Shown: piece after piece, positions 50,879 to 59,555 of the stretch
How the letters are laid out: each line of letters opens with the position of its first letter
Position numbering within the stretch: the first letter of the stretch is position 1
Assembly: GCF_000371785.1 (NCBI RefSeq)
Contig: NZ_AQUI01000002.1
Coordinates: 776,590-840,589 of the forward strand
Source of the DNA: Actinopolyspora halophila DSM 43834
Lineage (GTDB): Bacteria; Actinomycetota; Actinomycetes; Mycobacteriales; Pseudonocardiaceae
Length of the DNA stretch: 64,000 nt
Direction of reading: 5' to 3'
Position numbers and translations under genes: made by a program
Notes under the pieces: generated by a model
Told to the model about the DNA's origin: nothing
Seen by the model: the letters and a program-made list of their open reading frames with translations, nothing else
Database searches by the model: none

Positions 50879-52846
50879 GTGGGCAGTGATCACGTGGTTC
50901 CGGCCACGAGCGTCCCCAGCGGCACCGCGGGGGCCGGGCGCGGTCGTGACAGGCGAGCTTCGGCCCGGTGGACCGTCCTGTCCAGGTTGGTTTCCGCCCT
51001 GGTGCGCGAGGGACGGCTCGATCCGGGCGAAGCGGCCCGCCGCGGGGTGCTCATCCACACCCGGACCGCCACCGAGACGGGCAGACGGGAGCTTCGCGCG
51101 CCCGTCTCCGCGCCCGCGTGGGCCACCGGGGTGCGGGGTGTCGTCCCGCACGACCCGGTGGAGGTCGTCGACGTGCTCCGGCGGGCCGAGCTGTTGGAGG
51201 GCGATCCGGACGCCTGGCTGCGCCTGCGTGCCGATGTGGCCGACAGCGTCTCCGGACTCGCGCGTGCCCGTCGTGCGTACGAGGCACGTGCCGGGAGGGT
51301 GTGGGCCGCGGCCGGGGATCGCTCGACCGCGCGGGCACGCCCCTTCTCCGCGCTGGTGCGCGCGTTGCGCGTCGCCGAGGGGGCGGACGATCCGCTGCTG
51401 ACCGCTTTCGAGCAGTGGGTGGTGGACGGCCACCCGCTGCAGCCGGTTGCCAAGATCAAAACCGGGATGTCGCCGGGGCAGGCGCGGCGCTACGCCCCGG
51501 AGTTCGGGGCCGAGTTCGATCTGCGGCTGGTCGCGGTGCCCCGGCGACTGGTGTCCGGGGCCGACACGGCGGGCGGGAGCGATCCGGTGGAAGCGGTCCG
51601 GCGGGAGTTGCGTCGAACCCTCCCGGGCACCGCCGAGTCGGCGGAGTCCGAACTGGTGAGCAGGGGGCTCGTCCCCGGCGAGCACGCGTTGATCCCCGTG
51701 CATCCGCACCAGTTGCGGCACGCGCTGCCACGTCTGCACGGTGCCGCGCTCAGCAGTGGAGCCATTACGGTGCTCTCCCGGTCCGCTCCGGCGCGCCCGC
51801 TGATGTCGACGCGCACGCTCGACGTGCGCGAGCGCGGCGAACGCACCGGGGTGCACGTCAAGACCGCGCTCGAGGTGCGGCTGACCGGAGTGGTGCGGGG
51901 AGTGTCCGAGGAGGCCGTGCACAACGGTCCACGACTCTCGGGGCTGCTGGACGAACTGGTCGCCGCGGATCCCGCTCTCGCACCGCCGGACCGGCGGGGC
52001 GGTTCGAGTTTCGCCGTCTGCCGGGAGCTCGTCGGGATACGCCACGATCCGAAGCTGTTCGGGGAGCCGGCGGCGGAGGAACCGGAGCGGTCCAGGGCCA
52101 GGAACCGTTCCCTCGGGGCGATCCTGCGTGCGGATCCCGCGGAGTCGACGAACGCGGGGGAGGTGGCCTTGCCGGTGGCCGCTCTGCTGGCTCGTTCCCC
52201 GTTGACCGGACACACCCTGATCCACGATGTGCTGACCGAACGGCACGCCGACGGAACCGGCGGGGGCGGTTCCTGTTCCCGGACCGAAGCGGCCCGTCGC
52301 TGGCTGGGCGCGCATCTGGATCTGGGGCTGTCCCCGCTGCTCACCCTGCTGGTGCGTTACGGGATCGCGCTGGAACCGCATCCGCAGAACACCGTGCTGG
52401 TCCTGCGTGCCGGAGAGCCGAGGTCGCTGCTCGTGCGAGATCTGGGCGGGGCACGCGTGCTCCGGGAACGGTTGGAACGTTCGGGCAGCCGTCCGCGACT
52501 GCTGGAGGGAACTGGGCTGTGCTGCGACGATCCGAAAGCGCTGCGGAACAAGCTGTTCTTTCCGCTGTTCGTCAACCACCTGGGTGAGCTCGTGGCCGCG
52601 CTGGCCGCTGCGGCGGGGTGCCCGGAGCGGGTGTTGTGGCGGGTTGTCTCCGCCCGGGTGCGGAGCTGTTTCGCGGGGTTGGTCGAGACGGCCCGTTCCC
52701 CCGCGGAGGCCGCCGACGCCCGCGAGGACGCCGCTGCGCTGTTGAACGAACCGTGGCCGTTGAAGACCATGTTGACGATGCGGTTGTCCGGTCTGGTGAC
52801 CGAACAGCGCTACGTCCCGGCCCCCAATCCGCTGGCCCGGTCGTGA
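50879..52846 (+). CDS. IucA/IucC-type NIS siderophore synthetase
   Basis: A protein of about 655 residues of the NRPS-independent siderophore synthetase family, which adenylates a carboxylate such as citrate and joins it to an amine or hydroxylamine. Family marks: VVDGHPLQPVAKIKTGMSPG, ALIPVHPHQLRHAL, and in the C-terminal half ALEPHPQNTVLVL with LLVRDLGG. Start: the first part of the frame (from 50762) overlaps likely promoter DNA; GTG 50879 is the more probable start. It is followed by a second NIS gene 247 bp on. The two likely act in one pathway, but no amine-hydroxylase or transporter is next to them. Confidence 0.88.
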   Translation: MGSDHVVPATSVPSGTAGAGRGRDRRASARWTVLSRLVSALVREGRLDPGEAARRGVLIHTRTATETGRRELRAPVSAPAWATGVRGVVPHDPVEVVDVLRRAELLEGDPDAWLRLRADVADSVSGLARARRAYEARAGRVWAAAGDRSTARARPFSALVRALRVAEGADDPLLTAFEQWVVDGHPLQPVAKIKTGMSPGQARRYAPEFGAEFDLRLVAVPRRLVSGADTAGGSDPVEAVRRELRRTLPGTAESAESELVSRGLVPGEHALIPVHPHQLRHALPRLHGAALSSGAITVLSRSAPARPLMSTRTLDVRERGERTGVHVKTALEVRLTGVVRGVSEEAVHNGPRLSGLLDELVAADPALAPPDRRGGSSFAVCRELVGIRHDPKLFGEPAAEEPERSRARNRSLGAILRADPAESTNAGEVALPVAALLARSPLTGHTLIHDVLTERHADGTGGGGSCSRTEAARRWLGAHLDLGLSPLLTLLVRYGIALEPHPQNTVLVLRAGEPRSLLVRDLGGARVLRERLERSGSRPRLLEGTGLCCDDPKALRNKLFFPLFVNHLGELVAALAAAAGCPERVLWRVVSARVRSCFAGLVETARSPAEAADAREDAAALLNEPWPLKTMLTMRLSGLVTEQRYVPAPNPLARS

Positions 52847-52906
52847 GTAGCTCAAAGGTCGCGCGGGTTGGTCTGTGTGGCGGTGCGAGTGGCGGAACCT
52901 CTCGCG

Positions 52907-52975
52907 GGCTCTCGCTGCGGGAGCCTCGACCTCGGGTAGCGACCTACACAACGTCGAGGCTGTCCTCGCGAGAGC
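52907..52975 (+). repeat. Stem-loop repeat, subfamily A copy 4
   Basis: Outer GGCTCTCGC (52907-52915) with GCGAGAGC (52968-52975), inner GCCTCGAC (52923-52930) with GTCGAGGC (52953-52960). The inner stem differs from copy 3 by a compensated C-G to T-A change. The 22-nt loop contains GGGTAGCGACCTACACAAC. It lies between the two siderophore synthetase genes. Confidence 0.88.
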
Positions 52976-53093
52976 ACCCCGGCAGAACCCGCTGCGGCGC
53001 CGGGTGCGTAGCTGGTGGCAAGCGACTGCGCCGCTTGCCCGCGGATCGGCCCGACCGAGCGAGCACTCGTCCGATCCGTACGGGCTCTTAACG

Positions 53094-55082
53094 ATGTGTG
53101 CGGGCAGCGGCACGCTGAACTCCCACGAGGCCGCCGTGCTGGCGGAGTTGCGCTCCCGGGACGCGGAGCTGTCGCGGCGTTGGTCGCTGGCCCTGCCGAA
53201 GGCCCGTGCGGAAACCGCGCGGGGGTTCATCGAGGCGCTGCTGCGGGAGGACGCCCCGGGAGTGCGGGGACACGTCACCGCTTCGCGATGGCCTCCGCGG
53301 CCGGACGACGCGCACGGCTTCCCGGAAGCGCTGCTGGAGGAGTTCGCGGATGGTGCCGGAACCCTGGTGGTCGTGCGGGGCCCCGGGGACCGTGCCGTGG
53401 CGGCGCTGCGGGAGGAGGACGCGGGATTCGGGCTCGGCCGGGTGTCCGCTCCGGTTCTGGTGGAGCGGGACGGCGGTGTCCGCGCGCTGGAGCGCGCCGA
53501 ACGGTTGATCGACGTGTTGCGGGACAACGATCCGACCGCGAACTGGGAGCGGATGCGGGAGGAGCTCGTGGATTCGGCGTGCAATCTGGCGCTGTCCAGG
53601 GTGCTGGTGGAACGGGAGCGGAAGCGTTCGCCGCCGCCCGGGGTGCCGCCGGGCGAGGTGGGCCCGTGGAGCGCGCTGACCTCGGGGCGCCCTGGTGGCG
53701 ACTTCGCTCTGGACCTGGACATGTTGACCGGAGAGGGGCACAGCACCCACCCCTGCGGCAAGGTGCGCCTCGGTTTCTCCGTCGCGGACTCCCTCGCCTA
53801 CGCACCGGAGAGCGGTGTGAACGTCGAGATCGGACTGGTCGCCGTCAGCCGGAACCTCGTGTGCTCGACAGCGGACGCGGGGCGACGTTCGGTCGGCGAT
53901 CTGCTCGGGACGCACTTCCCCCGGTTGCTCGCGTGCGCGGTGCGGGAACTGCGTGAGCTGGGCAGGGACCCGGACGAGTACGCCCTCGTGCCGGTCCACC
54001 CGTGGCAGCGGCGCAACGTGCTCGCGCGCGACTACGCCGGGGAACTGGGGTCGGGGGAGCTGGTACCGCTCGGAGGGGCTCGGTTGCCCTGCAGGCCCAC
54101 CCTGTCGATACGCACCCTGGTCACCGCCTTCCCCGGCCGGTACGGACGACGGCTGACGATCAAGACCTCACTGGACGTGCTGCTCACCTCCACCCGGCGC
54201 ACGATCTCGCCCGAGACCACGCGGGACGCTCCGGGCACGAGCGCGCTGCTGCGGGAACTGCTGGACCGCGATCCGGTGTCGGCGGGCAAGGTGGGGACGG
54301 TGTCCGATCTGACCGGGATCGCGTTCGCTCCTCCGGAGGGAGCTGCGAGTGGCTCGGCTCGCCTGCGCGGACTCTCCGCCCTGCTGCGGGAGGATCCGGC
54401 CGACCAGCTGGGCGCGGCCGAGCACCTCGTTCCGGTCTCGGCGCTGCGGGCGTCGTCACCGGTTTCCGAGGGGACCCTGCTGGCCGACCTGGTCGACGAG
54501 CTGGCCGCGAGCACGGCCACGAGCGCAGCAGCGGCCGGTGAGCGCTTTCTGCGGAGCTACAGCGAACTGCTGTTCTCGGCTACCCTGCCGTTGCTCTCGC
54601 GTCACGGCATGGCGCTGGAGGCGCACATGCAGAACACCCTCCTGATCGTCCGCGGTGGTGAACCCGTCCGGTTGCTGTTGCGGGACTTCGCCGGTATGCG
54701 GGTGCACCGCGGTCGGATGCGTGCGGCCGGCCGGAACAGCGCGGCGCGCCACGCACGAGTGACGGTGGTGGAGCACGTGGAGCAGCTGCACGCCAAGTTG
54801 AGCCACTCCGTGCTGCGGGTCAACCTGGCGGAGGTGGTCCGCTCGTTGGGCGAGTCCTCCGGGCTGACCCAGCGGAGGTCGTGGGATGTCGTGCGCTCGG
54901 TGCTCGTCGAAACGGTCGAACGGATCGTCGCCACCGGCGGCGGGGAGCACGTGCGTGCCGACCTCGCCGCCTTGCTGGCGCCGACGCTTCCGCAGAAGGC
55001 CCTGGCCACCATGCGGCTGCGTTCCGCCGCGGAGGACGTCTACCACCGACAGCCCAACCCGCTGCACCGTACCGGGACGTGA
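53094..55082 (+). CDS. IucA/IucC-type NIS siderophore synthetase
   Basis: A 662-residue second NIS synthetase. The nucleotide-binding motif is GEGHSTHPCGKVRLGFSVAD (HPxxK/R type). VPVHPWQRRNVLAR and TIKTSLDVLLTSTRR follow, and the C-terminal half has MALEAHMQNTLLIVRGGEPV with LLLRDFAG. It is a paralogue of the gene before it (different in sequence, not a copy), which fits a two-step condensation as in aerobactin-like or desferrioxamine-like siderophores. ATG 53094 is the first start that matches the protein family. It probably belongs to the same operon, unless the repeat at 52907 ends the transcript. Confidence 0.9.
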   Translation: MCAGSGTLNSHEAAVLAELRSRDAELSRRWSLALPKARAETARGFIEALLREDAPGVRGHVTASRWPPRPDDAHGFPEALLEEFADGAGTLVVVRGPGDRAVAALREEDAGFGLGRVSAPVLVERDGGVRALERAERLIDVLRDNDPTANWERMREELVDSACNLALSRVLVERERKRSPPPGVPPGEVGPWSALTSGRPGGDFALDLDMLTGEGHSTHPCGKVRLGFSVADSLAYAPESGVNVEIGLVAVSRNLVCSTADAGRRSVGDLLGTHFPRLLACAVRELRELGRDPDEYALVPVHPWQRRNVLARDYAGELGSGELVPLGGARLPCRPTLSIRTLVTAFPGRYGRRLTIKTSLDVLLTSTRRTISPETTRDAPGTSALLRELLDRDPVSAGKVGTVSDLTGIAFAPPEGAASGSARLRGLSALLREDPADQLGAAEHLVPVSALRASSPVSEGTLLADLVDELAASTATSAAAAGERFLRSYSELLFSATLPLLSRHGMALEAHMQNTLLIVRGGEPVRLLLRDFAGMRVHRGRMRAAGRNSAARHARVTVVEHVEQLHAKLSHSVLRVNLAEVVRSLGESSGLTQRRSWDVVRSVLVETVERIVATGGGEHVRADLAALLAPTLPQKALATMRLRSAAEDVYHRQPNPLHRTGT

Positions 55083-55094
55083 CGGTTCGTCGCC

Positions 55095-55118
55095 GCGTCC
55101 CCGGCCGTGGGGAGACGC
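55095..55118. terminator. Weak hairpin between convergent genes
   Basis: GCGTCCCC and GGGGAGACGC with a 6-nt loop and one bulge in the gap between the siderophore and GT-C-like genes. Confidence 0.4.
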
Positions 55119-55157
55119 CGCGTTTGGGGCACCACGGCACGGAGCGGTTGTGTTCGT

Positions 55158-56717
55158 TCAGTCCACGGGTTCGAGCACGAGGTGTGCGGGCTCCGTCCAC
55201 GGGGAGTCGATGTTCCACGCCGGATCGGGCCCCGGCCCCATCACCCTGTGCAGCACGTAGTCCACCTCGCGCGGCTCGGTGGGGGTGAAGTTCCGGTAGT
55301 TGGCCCGCAGCACGGAGGAGGTCACCGGACCGGCTTCGTCGATCCGCTTCCGGATCTCGGGAGCGAGGTAGCCCCGGTCGGCCAGTCCGTCCACCACGGC
55401 GCATTCGCAGAAGTAGGCGAGGGTGCCGATTTCACCGGGACTGCGTACCGTGCCGTCCCCGACGATGTCACCGACCATCCCGCCTATCCGCGCGTAGTCG
55501 GAGGGCTCGGCCCAGTTCGTCGTGATGGAGGCGTGCTTCCAGGGGGTCCCGGTTTCGAGCACGACACGCGCCTGGTTGACGACGACACCGGCGCCGAGGG
55601 CGAGGACCACCGTCGTGGCCAGGAGCGGAAGCGCGCTCCGCTTCGCAGTGACCGTGGTGGCCACCACTCCGGCGACCGCGGCCGCGAACACGGACAGTCC
55701 GATCATGCTCGGCACGTAGTACCAGTGGTAGGGCGGTACGCCGAGCAGGGTGTAGACGTAGAAGTGCGTGGCTCCGCCGATCCCCATCAGTGCCCACGGG
55801 TGGATGTCACGTGCTCCCGCGCGGCGCAGCGAGCGGGTGATCGCCCACGCGGGAAGCGCCACGGCACCGAGGACGGCCGCGCTCAGCGCGGCTGCCGTCG
55901 CCGCCGGATACGTCGTGTAGTACAGCTGCAGGCCGTTGCCGAAGTCCCAGTCCCCCCAGTTCTCCTGGAGCTGCTTGATCACGAGCGTGTCCGGAACGGC
56001 CGAGCCGAAGGCCCACCACCCGAAGGCGAACCACGGCAGTGCGACTGCGCAGCCGGGAAGCAGCCACCGCCACCACTTGCGCCACAGGCTCGGTCGGCCG
56101 ATGAGCAGTGCGAGGACGAAGACCCCCAGGTCCAGCCTCGTGAGCGCCAGCAGACCCGCGGCCGTACCGAAGAGCACGCGGTTGTGGCTCGTGGCGCCGA
56201 GCAGCAGCAGGCCGAGCAACGCGGAGGCCAGCGTCATCTCCAGGCCCGCCGAGGAGAGCAGGAACGGGTTGAGCAGCACGAGCAGGGTTCCCAGTAAGCC
56301 GGTGAACCACGGTAATCCGCTGTGCCGGGCGGTCCGGTGCAGGGAGTGGGCGAGGACCGCGTTCGCCAGCACGAACACGACACCGAGCGCGAGGACCGGC
56401 TGGCGCAGCACGAAGGTGAAGGCCGCCAGCACCAGCACGTTCAGCGGGGAGGTGGCGGTGTTGGCGAATTCCTGCTCGATCATCCCCCAGTGCCCGTGGA
56501 AAGCGAGGTTCCGGGCGTAGTCGATGGTGATGTAGGCGTCGTCGGTCAGCCCACCACGGATCAGGAGGAACAGCGCGGCGGCCAGTACGCCCACGCCTCC
56601 CGTGGTGAACAGCGCTCTTCGGTCGAGCGCTCTGTTCTTGTGCGGGTTTCCCCCCTCGGAGTGTTCTTGCTGCGTTTCGTGCGCTGCTTCGGCGATCGCC
56701 ACCGCTACTCCTCTCAT
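55158..56717 (-). CDS. GT-C-like polytopic membrane glycosyltransferase
   Basis: A 519-residue membrane protein with about ten to twelve helices. After the first helix comes the loop TDDAYITIDYARNLAFHGHW, with a DD(A)Y motif and the pattern EFANTATSPLNVLVLA, as in the AftB-like and related GT-C enzymes that use polyprenyl-phosphate sugars outside the membrane. The C-terminal third is a soluble domain (about residues 380-519), like the carbohydrate-binding end of such enzymes. It probably adds a sugar to a cell-wall or glycoprotein acceptor. It is a single gene with an ATG lacking a strong site. Confidence 0.75.
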   Translation of the reverse strand: MRGVAVAIAEAAHETQQEHSEGGNPHKNRALDRRALFTTGGVGVLAAALFLLIRGGLTDDAYITIDYARNLAFHGHWGMIEQEFANTATSPLNVLVLAAFTFVLRQPVLALGVVFVLANAVLAHSLHRTARHSGLPWFTGLLGTLLVLLNPFLLSSAGLEMTLASALLGLLLLGATSHNRVLFGTAAGLLALTRLDLGVFVLALLIGRPSLWRKWWRWLLPGCAVALPWFAFGWWAFGSAVPDTLVIKQLQENWGDWDFGNGLQLYYTTYPAATAAALSAAVLGAVALPAWAITRSLRRAGARDIHPWALMGIGGATHFYVYTLLGVPPYHWYYVPSMIGLSVFAAAVAGVVATTVTAKRSALPLLATTVVLALGAGVVVNQARVVLETGTPWKHASITTNWAEPSDYARIGGMVGDIVGDGTVRSPGEIGTLAYFCECAVVDGLADRGYLAPEIRKRIDEAGPVTSSVLRANYRNFTPTEPREVDYVLHRVMGPGPDPAWNIDSPWTEPAHLVLEPVD

Positions 56718-57184
56718 GGACGAAACAGAGTGGGGCGCTCGGGATGGATGCAGTCATAGCTTCGCAGCTGTTCACTCGAGCATAATTAGCGGTGTGTGCT
56801 TTGGAGTCTTCCTTGTCAAGGATCGTAGCGCGTGGCGCACGAAACCGCTCGATCGTTTGACAGTTCATTGTGTCGTGTATCACTTTAAGTGATCACCACT
56901 GCGGAACGTCCTCGCCGGACCCCAGGGGCGCGGACAGGACCGCCACCCGATCAGCCGGCACCGCCGCAAAACCACCTACGCCAACCGAGTCCCCGGAAAA
57001 TCCTGCCGCTCCGGTGCAGACGCTTTGAGCCTGCGCAGGACGAGAAGCTCCGGTGCGTGAGTCGGATGCATTGCAAGGCGGGAGGGCACGTGGCGTAGGC
57101 CGCTACTCGAGGTGCCCTCCAACGCAGCAAGGCGCCGACTCACGTGACGGCTACCCGACCGGCTGCGCGAAGTTCCGTCATGAG
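56718..57184. other. Intergenic region with B-type repeat
   Basis: 467 bp. The left part (56760-56900) is A+T-rich and holds a palindrome ATCACTT-T-AAGTGAT (56879-56893) and a TTGACA box (56857-56862). The right part (from about 57030) is the inverted B-type repeat. No gene is seen. Confidence 0.6.
57030..57180 (-). repeat. Stem-loop repeat, subfamily B copy 3
   Basis: Inverted relative to copy 1 and nearly identical over about 140 bp. CGTGAGTCGG (57056-57065) pairs with CCGACTCACG (57135-57144), GGGCAC (57084-57089) with GTGCCC (57112-57117), and the loop is 22 nt (57090-57111) with GTAGGCCGCTAC. It starts directly behind the stop of the TetR gene and is oriented with it. Confidence 0.9.
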
Positions 57185-57844
57185 CTATTGCTCGTTCGGG
57201 CGCAGTCCTCGGTGCAGCCGCTCGAAGGCCTCGTCCATGTACTCGTGCAGACTCGAGTCCGATTCGGACTCCTGCCAGCTCTGCACCGAGACGCGCAGCG
57301 CGGTGATCGCGGTGGCGCTCACCAGGCGGACGTAGGGGTCCGCGCAGGAGGTGTTCGTCTTCCTGGCCAGACCGTCCACCAGGGAGGACTCCATGGCTCG
57401 GAACGCGGTGACCACGCGTTCGATCAGTTCGGGGTTATCGCGCAGGATCACCGCCTGGTCGCGCCAGGTTGATCCGCTCATGGCCGTGTTCATGGCCTCG
57501 CCGAGCACGGCCTGTGCCGTTTGCAGGGGCTCCTCGGAGTCGGGACGGGCCAGTACGCGCTCCGGTGTGTTCGTGATCGTTTCCTGGTCCCAGGGGACGA
57601 GCACTTCCTCCTTCGAGGTGAAGTAGTTGAAGAACGTCCTGGGGGAGACGTCGGCGTGGGAGCAGATGTCCTCGACCGTGACCGCGTTCGGACCGTGTTC
57701 GCGGAAGAGACTGACGGCCGCTCGCTGCAGTGCCCGGTGCGTCGCGCGTTTCTTGCGTTCGCGCAGTCCGCCGGTGCCCACATCCGCGCCGGTGGATGCC
57801 GTGCTTCCGGTTGTTCGCGGCGCTGTGTGCGCTGGTCTGGCCAT
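57185..57844 (-). CDS. TetR-family repressor
   Basis: A 219-residue TetR regulator. After a 25-residue Thr/Ala-rich tail comes the helix-turn-helix HRALQRAAVSLFREHGPNAV then TVEDICSHADVSPRTFFNYF, the AcrR-like ActR/TetR group with FFNYFTSKE. The C-terminal ligand part is helical. The ATG has GGGAGAG 10 bp upstream. It is divergent from the membrane protein gene at 58100. Three TGCATT-like direct repeats in the promoter (57950-57970) may be its binding sites. Confidence 0.92.
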   Translation of the reverse strand: MARPAHTAPRTTGSTASTGADVGTGGLRERKKRATHRALQRAAVSLFREHGPNAVTVEDICSHADVSPRTFFNYFTSKEEVLVPWDQETITNTPERVLARPDSEEPLQTAQAVLGEAMNTAMSGSTWRDQAVILRDNPELIERVVTAFRAMESSLVDGLARKTNTSCADPYVRLVSATAITALRVSVQSWQESESDSSLHEYMDEAFERLHRGLRPNEQ

Positions 57845-57949
57845 CGTGTGGCTCTCCCTCGCTGCGGCTGCGGCCACTGGGCGGCTGAGCTGGGGGTTCA
57901 TCGTAGTCGCGGCGTCTGATGACGGACAAACCGGTCACTCGCCGATGTG

Positions 57950-57970
57950 TGCATTGTTGCATTTTTGCAG
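57950..57970. promoter_or_regulatory. Direct repeats in divergent TetR promoter
   Basis: TGCATTGT, TGCATTTT and TGCAG follow each other head to tail at 8-bp steps. A TGCA-N5-TGCA spacing overlaps them on the right side. Confidence 0.4.
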
Positions 57971-58099
57971 TCCCTGCACGAAAAGTGCTACGGTTGTCCC
58001 GGTCGTTCGACGCGCTCTCGCAGGCGGTCGCCCGGGTCCGCGGCCCGCTTTCCGTGGTTGATCGCGAATCGGTTCCCGAACTCGTGGTGAGGAGTGTTG

Positions 58100-59473
58100 G
58101 TGTCCGAAGAGCAGCCGAAGCAGTTGGCTCGAAAGCTCGTCTCGACGCTGTGGTTCCCGATGTTCTTCATCGTCGGGTTCATGGTGTGCTACCTGCTGCC
58201 GTTCCACGCTCCTCAACCGCGCGACATGCCCGTGGCGGTGGTCGGTGAGCAGAGCGCGGAACGGCTCGACACCACGCTGAACAGGTCCGTGCCCGACGGC
58301 TTCGACGTGATGGCGGTGTCGGACGAGCAGGCCGCGAAGCAGTCGATCGACGACCGGGAGGCGACCGCCGCGTACGACCCGGCCGACGGCGAGCTGTTCT
58401 ACGGCTCGGCCAACGGCAAGGCGAGCATGCAGATGCTGCGGCAGGTCTTCGCTCCGGTCGCGCAGCAGTCCGGTCAGCAGCTGACCACCACCGATCTCGT
58501 GCCCACCGCTGCCGGTGACGTCATGGGAACCGGGCTGTTCTACTGCCTGATGGCGATAAACATCCCGCCCTACATAGCGGTGATGATGTTGCTGCGGGCG
58601 GAGTTGACCACCAGGCAGAAGCTGGGCTCGCTGGTCGGTGTCGGCGCCCTGGGCACGGTGATCGCCTACGCGGCCGGGGTGTCGCTGGACGTCGTCCACA
58701 ACGATCCGCTCGTCCTGCTGGTCGGTTTCCTGCTCACCCAGGCCGTGGCCTGGACCACCTTCGGTCTGGTCCCGTTCGTCAAGCAGTTCATACCCGGTGT
58801 GGCCATGGGACTGTTCGTCCTGCTGAGCATTCCTTCCAGTGGCGGGGCCATCCCGAAGGAACTGGTTCCCGGTTTCTTCCAGTCGCTGCACCTGGTCATG
58901 CCGCTCGGACAGGCCGTGCACGCGGTGCGCGGGATCCTCTACTTCGACGGGACCGGGGCGCTCGGCGCCACGCTCGGGCTGTCCGCCTGGGTGCTGCTCG
59001 GGGTGGCGTTGGTGGTGCTCAACCAGGTGCTCGTGCGGCGTCGGTCCCGAACGGCCGCGGCCGAGGAGTCCACTGCGGACACCGGAGGTGGGTACGAGCA
59101 CGCGGACGACGGCGACGTCACCGTCGATCCCGTGCTGGAGGCCCCGGAACCGGTGCGCCACCGGACGCTGGCCGGCTCGGTCACCGACGGGTCCGGGGCC
59201 GCAGTGCCGGGGGCGAGCGTGACCGTCACGGACGGACGTGGAGTGCAGCTGGCGCGGATGCTGACCTCGCCCGACGGGACTTACAAGGTGCAGGAGCTGC
59301 CGGAGGAGCCGGTCACCGTGGTCGCCTCGGCTTCCAGGATGCAGCCCGCCGTCGATCGGCTGACGGCCCGTTCCGGCCGGGTGGAGCGCTGTGACTTCCT
59401 GCTCGATCCCGAGGCGGGCAGTCACAGCGTGCGGCCGAGCCGGGTGGACGCGTCGATGGCGGGCCGGAGCTGA
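58100..59473 (+). CDS. YhgE/ABC-2-like membrane protein with carboxypeptidase-regulatory-like C-terminus
   Basis: A 457-residue protein. Helix 1 (residues 15-33), an extracytoplasmic part (35-140; like the periplasmic loop of YhgE/Pip and ABC-2-type exporters), five or more helices (about 143-310), a cytoplasmic or extracellular acidic linker (315-355), and a C-terminal beta domain LAGSVTDGSGAAVPGASVTV with further strand repeats, a carboxypeptidase-D regulatory-like (transthyretin-like) fold. The GTG start has GAGGAG 6 bp upstream. It is divergent from the TetR gene that probably regulates it. Export or envelope interaction is inferred. Confidence 0.8.
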   Translation: MSEEQPKQLARKLVSTLWFPMFFIVGFMVCYLLPFHAPQPRDMPVAVVGEQSAERLDTTLNRSVPDGFDVMAVSDEQAAKQSIDDREATAAYDPADGELFYGSANGKASMQMLRQVFAPVAQQSGQQLTTTDLVPTAAGDVMGTGLFYCLMAINIPPYIAVMMLLRAELTTRQKLGSLVGVGALGTVIAYAAGVSLDVVHNDPLVLLVGFLLTQAVAWTTFGLVPFVKQFIPGVAMGLFVLLSIPSSGGAIPKELVPGFFQSLHLVMPLGQAVHAVRGILYFDGTGALGATLGLSAWVLLGVALVVLNQVLVRRRSRTAAAEESTADTGGGYEHADDGDVTVDPVLEAPEPVRHRTLAGSVTDGSGAAVPGASVTVTDGRGVQLARMLTSPDGTYKVQELPEEPVTVVASASRMQPAVDRLTARSGRVERCDFLLDPEAGSHSVRPSRVDASMAGRS

Positions 59474-59520
59474 CCGCGGGGTTCCGTCGTGGAAGTGGCC
59501 GTGCGCACATTCGGATCGCA

Positions 59521-59549
59521 TTGATGAGTGAGTGCTCACTCAGTATGCT
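59521..59549 (+). promoter_or_regulatory. Leaderless promoter of TetR with embedded operator
   Basis: TTGATG (59521-59526), 17-bp spacer, TATGCT (59544-59549). The palindrome TGAGTGAGTGCTCACTCA (59525-59542; 8-2-8, perfect) fills the spacer. A transcript from this promoter would start at about 59556, which is the GTG start codon itself, so the mRNA should be leaderless. Confidence 0.65.
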
Positions 59550-59555
59550 GTTCTT

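Noticed and set aside
50399-53761. 1120-residue minus-strand open frame
   Set aside because: Antisense to two clear siderophore synthetase genes; composition typical of GC-rich shadow frames.
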